NCBI GenBank assembly: GCA_026393275.1
Contig: JAPLAM010000010.1
Span: 1 to 64,000 of the forward strand
Direction of reading: 5' to 3'
Length of the DNA: 64,000 bases
DNA from: Arthrobacter sp.
GTDB taxonomy: Bacteria; Actinomycetota; Actinomycetes; Actinomycetales; Micrococcaceae
The notes beneath the pieces are model-generated. The model saw only the letters and a program-made list of their open reading frames with translations. It was not told the origin of the DNA and did no database searches. The position numbers and the translations under genes are program-made. Shown one piece after another: positions 60,147 through 64,000 of the stretch; position 1 is the first letter of the stretch, and each line of letters begins with the position of its first letter.

Positions 60147-60989
60147 ATGCGCTACGCGAGTTACCTCACCCCGGCAGGACAGCCCACCTGGGGGCTGGAG
60201 ATCGACGGCCAGCTGTTCGATCTGGGTCCCAGCGGCGTCAATGTATCTCCTTCGCTTCAGTCCGCGATTGTGGACGGCCTGCTTGCCGCGGCACCGGAAT
60301 CCGACGGTGCGCCGGTTCAGCCTGTGAAAGGAACCCAGTTCCTCCCTCTCCTGGCTGCGCCCGGCAAGGTGATCTGCATCGGTGTCAACTACCGCAGCCA
60401 CCGTGAAGAGACGGGGCGGGCAGACGTTGGAAAGCCGACGGTGTTCGCACGTTTCTCCGACACGCTTGCCGCGCATGGAGCCGACTTGCCGATTCCCAGC
60501 GAGAGCGACATGTATGACTACGAGGGCGAGGTCGCATTAGTCGTGGGAGCTCCCGCGGATCACGTCCGCCCGGAGGATGCGCTCAAGGTCGTCGCCGGCT
60601 ACGCCGCTTTTAATGATTTCAGTGCCCGTGACTGGCAGCGCCACACCGGACAGTGGACTCCCGGGAAGAACTTTCCGCTGAGCGGCGCCTTCGGCCCCTA
60701 CTTCATGACCGCTGAGGAAGTCGGTGATGTCACCGAACTCGTCGTTGAGACGAGGGTCAATGGAGAAGTCCGGCAGCGCGCGGCGGTTGCGGACCTCATC
60801 TTCGACATCCCCGCGATCCTCGAATATGTGACGGCATTCACCCCGCTGTCCCCTGGTGACGTCATTGTGACCGGCACCCCCGGAGGCGTGGGGCTGTTCA
60901 TGGAGCCGCCGACGTTCCTCGCCCCCGGCGACGTCGTCGAGGTTGAGGTCGGCAAGCTCGGTACTCTGCGCAACGTTCTCGTCGCCTAA
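60147..60989 (+). CDS. Fumarylacetoacetate hydrolase family protein
   Basis: VICIGVNYRSHREETG; YDYEGEVALVVG; FNDFSARDWQRHTGQWTPGKNF; VIVTGTPGGVGLFMEPP; AGAAAGGA RBS. Confidence 0.95.
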   Translation: MRYASYLTPAGQPTWGLEIDGQLFDLGPSGVNVSPSLQSAIVDGLLAAAPESDGAPVQPVKGTQFLPLLAAPGKVICIGVNYRSHREETGRADVGKPTVFARFSDTLAAHGADLPIPSESDMYDYEGEVALVVGAPADHVRPEDALKVVAGYAAFNDFSARDWQRHTGQWTPGKNFPLSGAFGPYFMTAEEVGDVTELVVETRVNGEVRQRAAVADLIFDIPAILEYVTAFTPLSPGDVIVTGTPGGVGLFMEPPTFLAPGDVVEVEVGKLGTLRNVLVA

Positions 60990-61009
60990 AGATGCGCAAA
61001 GGTAATGCC

Positions 61010-62605
61010 ATGGATCACTTCGATGTCGCGGTTGTCGGCGCCGGTCCGGTGGGACTGACTGCGGCGCTGCTGCTCGCCGACGGCGGCGCCCGTGTCGCGC
61101 TGCTCGACGCCGCCAACGCGCCGATGGACCTGCCACGGGCCATCAGCATCGCCGACGAAACCTTTCGGACCATGGACCGTTTGGGCCTTGCCGATGCGCT
61201 GAAGGAGGAGTCATTGCTCGGCACCGGGAGCCGTTACTTCGGACTGAATGACAGGCCACTTGCCTCGTCGAAACCGGCTCCTTCCCGCATCGGACACCCG
61301 GCCAAGTCACAGTTCGACCAGCCCGTGCTGGAAGACCTCCTCTGGACAAAAGCAAGCAATGACGAGCGCATCGCATTTCTCACAGGTGCTCAAGTCAACG
61401 CGATCGCCCAGGATAAAGACGGGGTCACCGTCGGTTTTCAATCCGGCGACGGCGGCGGCGCCGTGGCTGCCTCATGGCTTATCGGTGCTGACGGCGGCCG
61501 CAGTTTCGTTCGTGAAGCCCTGGGCATTGACCTGGTGGGGTCAACCCAGGAGGAACGCTGGGTAGTCATCGACCTGCTCAATGTGCCTGAGGCCCGCGAG
61601 CCCTACGCCGAGTTCCACGGCAACGGGACGCGTCCCTACGTTCTGGTCCCCGGGATCAAAGGGCGTCTGCGCCTGGAGTTCATGCTTTTCGACCACGAAA
61701 GCGCGGACGAGATGACGGCACCGGCGCAAATTCTTGAGCTGTCCCGACCTTTCCATCCGCGAATCGGGACAGAGGATGTCAGGCGCGCCGTCGTCTACGT
61801 CGCCCACCAGCGCATCGCACGTACCTACCGCTCCGGCCGCTCCTTCCTGATCGGTGACGCCGCGCACCTCATGCCGCCCTTCTCAGGGCAGGGGCTGAAC
61901 GCCGGGCTGCGCGACGCACTCAATCTCAGCTGGAAGCTGTTGGAAGTGCTCCGCGGCGCAGGCACGGACCGACTCCTGTCCACCTACGAATCCGAACGCC
62001 GCACCCATGCAGCGAAAATGGTGAAGGTGTCACGCCGGACCGGGGCCGTTGTCATGGCTGTGGGCGCACTGAAGACCAACGTCCGGGACATCGCCTTCCG
62101 CACGGTCAGCCTCATTCCCGCGGTTCACCGGTATCTGGGATCCATGCGTTTCATCTCACCACCCGATTACCGCAACGGCGTGGCCATCAAGGCGGGACGG
62201 GATATCGACCGCCGGTTGGCGGCATCGGTGGGTTTCGCACTGAGCCAGCCGTCGGTGACCGGCCCGGACGGCGGGACGACGCCGCTCGATACTCATCTCG
62301 GCGACGGCTGGTCCCTCTTGACCCTGGAAGCAGAAAGCGCGTCGTCGCAGAGGCCGGATCCATTCTGGGCCTTGCTCGGCGCCCGACGGCTTGTATTGGC
62401 AGGCACACCCGTTTCGCCGGCTGAGCAATACAGTTTTCCGCTGCTCCTCGACGCTGGGCGGTTGCTCGCAGTCCCACGCCTGACGAAACCTCACACCCTG
62501 GTGGTTCGTCCGGATCGCTACGTCGCAGCAGTGTTCACCGACGACAGCGAACAGTCAGTCATCCAAAGTCTGCGCTCGTACGTCGATCCACGCTCGCGGC
62601 GATAA
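61010..62605 (+). CDS. FAD-dependent aromatic hydroxylase, MhpA-like
   Basis: DVAVVGAGPVGLTAALLLADGGARVALLD; RAISIADETFRTMDRLGL; FLIGDAAHLMPPFSGQGLNAGLRDALNLSWKL. Confidence 0.9.
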   Translation: MDHFDVAVVGAGPVGLTAALLLADGGARVALLDAANAPMDLPRAISIADETFRTMDRLGLADALKEESLLGTGSRYFGLNDRPLASSKPAPSRIGHPAKSQFDQPVLEDLLWTKASNDERIAFLTGAQVNAIAQDKDGVTVGFQSGDGGGAVAASWLIGADGGRSFVREALGIDLVGSTQEERWVVIDLLNVPEAREPYAEFHGNGTRPYVLVPGIKGRLRLEFMLFDHESADEMTAPAQILELSRPFHPRIGTEDVRRAVVYVAHQRIARTYRSGRSFLIGDAAHLMPPFSGQGLNAGLRDALNLSWKLLEVLRGAGTDRLLSTYESERRTHAAKMVKVSRRTGAVVMAVGALKTNVRDIAFRTVSLIPAVHRYLGSMRFISPPDYRNGVAIKAGRDIDRRLAASVGFALSQPSVTGPDGGTTPLDTHLGDGWSLLTLEAESASSQRPDPFWALLGARRLVLAGTPVSPAEQYSFPLLLDAGRLLAVPRLTKPHTLVVRPDRYVAAVFTDDSEQSVIQSLRSYVDPRSRR

Positions 62606-62624
62606 CAATTTCAAGGAGTACGGA

Positions 62625-64000
62625 ATGCCCAGCATGCAGGAATCGCGGTCCGAAACCGCACGGTTCGATGACCTCTATTGGGAACCTGGCGCGGAGCCCA
62701 TTGTCGAGGACGATGCCTTTCTGGCGGAGATCATCGCGCAATCGGAACTTCCCGTGCTGCTCGTCGCGATCGCGGCGGCGCTCGGCGATACGTCGTCACT
62801 GAGCAGCGACCTACAACCTCCGCTGAGCCCGGTGGACACCCAACCCCATCCGCACGGTGGCATGTCCGCCGATCAGCAAGAAGGCGCAAAGGCAGTGGCG
62901 TTGGCCGGGTTGCGCGAGCTCCGGGACAATGGGATCACGGCGGTTGATCTACTCCCGGATGAGACCGTCACTGATCTCCTGCGTTTCCTCACCGCGGGGC
63001 GTGAGCATTGGTACGATTCGCTGAAGCATGAGCTTGACCTCGCAGCGGACAAAGGTGGGGCCCCTCAATGGCATTTCGAGGACGTCGCTGATGGTCGCGA
63101 GTTCCCCGTGCTCATCGTCGGGGCAGGGATCGCCGGGATCGCTGCGGCACACAGGTATAAGCAAGCCGGGGTGCCCTTTATCGTCGTCGAAGACGCTCCA
63201 ATGCTGGGTGGGACGTGGGCCAAGAACTCTTATCCTGGTGTCCGGCTCGACACCCCGACTTTCGGGTATTCGTACTCGTTCGCGCAGCGAGGCGACTGGC
63301 CCCACCAGTTCGCGAAGGGAGGGGACGTTCTCGACTACGTCCGCGACGTCGCCGAGCGCGCGGGAATCGTTGAGAATATCGAGTTCTCCACCCGGCTGAA
63401 CCGGCTGCGCTGGGACGAGGGGGCCCGCAGGTGGGAGGCCACCACCCGGGATGCCGCCGGGAAGGAGCAGACCCGGAGCTTTGCGGCTGTCGTGAGCGCT
63501 CTCGGTCAGTTGGACCGCCCCAACATCCCTCATTTCGAGGGCATCGACCAGTACCGCGGTGTGACCATGCACTCGCAGGAGTGGTCACACGAGGCGGACT
63601 ATGCAGGAAAGCGCGTAGCCGTTATCGGCACAGGTGCCAGCGCTTACCAGATTGTGCCGGCACTGGCAGCCGACGTTGAGAAACTGGTGCTGTTCCAGCG
63701 CACCGCACCCTGGATGCTGCCGGCACCGAACTATCACGACCGCGTCACCGACGCCTTCACCTGGCTGCGACGCAAGGTCCCGCACTATGCACAGTGGAAC
63801 CGCCTGTGGGCGACGGTTCAGGGCATCCCCGGCCGCTTGCACACCGTGACGGCAGAGGAAGGCTGGGAGGGAGCACCACTGAGCGTCTCCCGCAAGAACC
63901 AAGAGGTCCGCGACGTGCTGACCGGGCTCCTCGCAACTCAATTCGCGGAACGCCCGGACCTACTGGCTCATGCCGTTCCCAACTACCCTCCGGGCGCAAA
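62625..64000 (+). CDS. Baeyer-Villiger-type flavin monooxygenase with N-terminal extension (HAPMO-like), truncated by window end
   Basis: ATG 62625; about 150-aa N-terminal extension; VLIVGAGIAGIAAAHRYKQAG; YRGVTMHSQEWSH (BVMO-like [F/Y]xGxxxHxxxW); VAVIGTGASAYQIVP; no stop before 64000. Confidence 0.85.
   Translation, partial: MPSMQESRSETARFDDLYWEPGAEPIVEDDAFLAEIIAQSELPVLLVAIAAALGDTSSLSSDLQPPLSPVDTQPHPHGGMSADQQEGAKAVALAGLRELRDNGITAVDLLPDETVTDLLRFLTAGREHWYDSLKHELDLAADKGGAPQWHFEDVADGREFPVLIVGAGIAGIAAAHRYKQAGVPFIVVEDAPMLGGTWAKNSYPGVRLDTPTFGYSYSFAQRGDWPHQFAKGGDVLDYVRDVAERAGIVENIEFSTRLNRLRWDEGARRWEATTRDAAGKEQTRSFAAVVSALGQLDRPNIPHFEGIDQYRGVTMHSQEWSHEADYAGKRVAVIGTGASAYQIVPALAADVEKLVLFQRTAPWMLPAPNYHDRVTDAFTWLRRKVPHYAQWNRLWATVQGIPGRLHTVTAEEGWEGAPLSVSRKNQEVRDVLTGLLATQFAERPDLLAHAVPNYPPGA

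Overview
High-GC actinobacterial chromosome, probably Arthrobacter/Pseudarthrobacter-like judging by gene content and order (inference; no search was run). 1-17 kb is mostly housekeeping: clpB with an HspR-type HAIR operator, an ABC-2 exporter pair, a DUF3073 gene, purM-purF, bcp, a hyi-like gene, a serine hydrolase and a UDG. 17.7-29.1 kb is one minus-strand block: two-component system, three glycosyltransferases, a type I ABC exporter, then three consecutive APH-fold phosphotransferases. It looks like an uncharacterised phospho-glycan or glycoconjugate synthesis/export locus. 29-40 kb holds a second serine hydrolase, a LysR/PrpF/dctA locus with dctA frameshifted, and a heterodimeric ABC exporter. 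40.1-45.8 kb looks like a horizontally acquired island: a serine-recombinase remnant, a 34-aa zinc-ribbon microprotein missing from the ORF track, a frameshifted orphan gene, a 1179-aa SIR2 protein with intact catalytic motifs (defence-associated sirtuin-like), and a decayed SCO1664-family fragment. 47.8-64.0 kb is an aromatic meta-cleavage locus: mhpB/C/D-like genes, an NTF2-like gene, a frameshifted HpcH/HpaI aldolase, mhpA, a NitT/TauT-type ABC importer, TetR, SDR, VOC extradiol dioxygenase, GntR, FAH, a second FAD hydroxylase, and a HAPMO-like Baeyer-Villiger monooxygenase cut by the window edge. Its promoters carry conspicuous repeats. No tRNA, rRNA or CRISPR array was seen. All family names come from reading motifs by eye.
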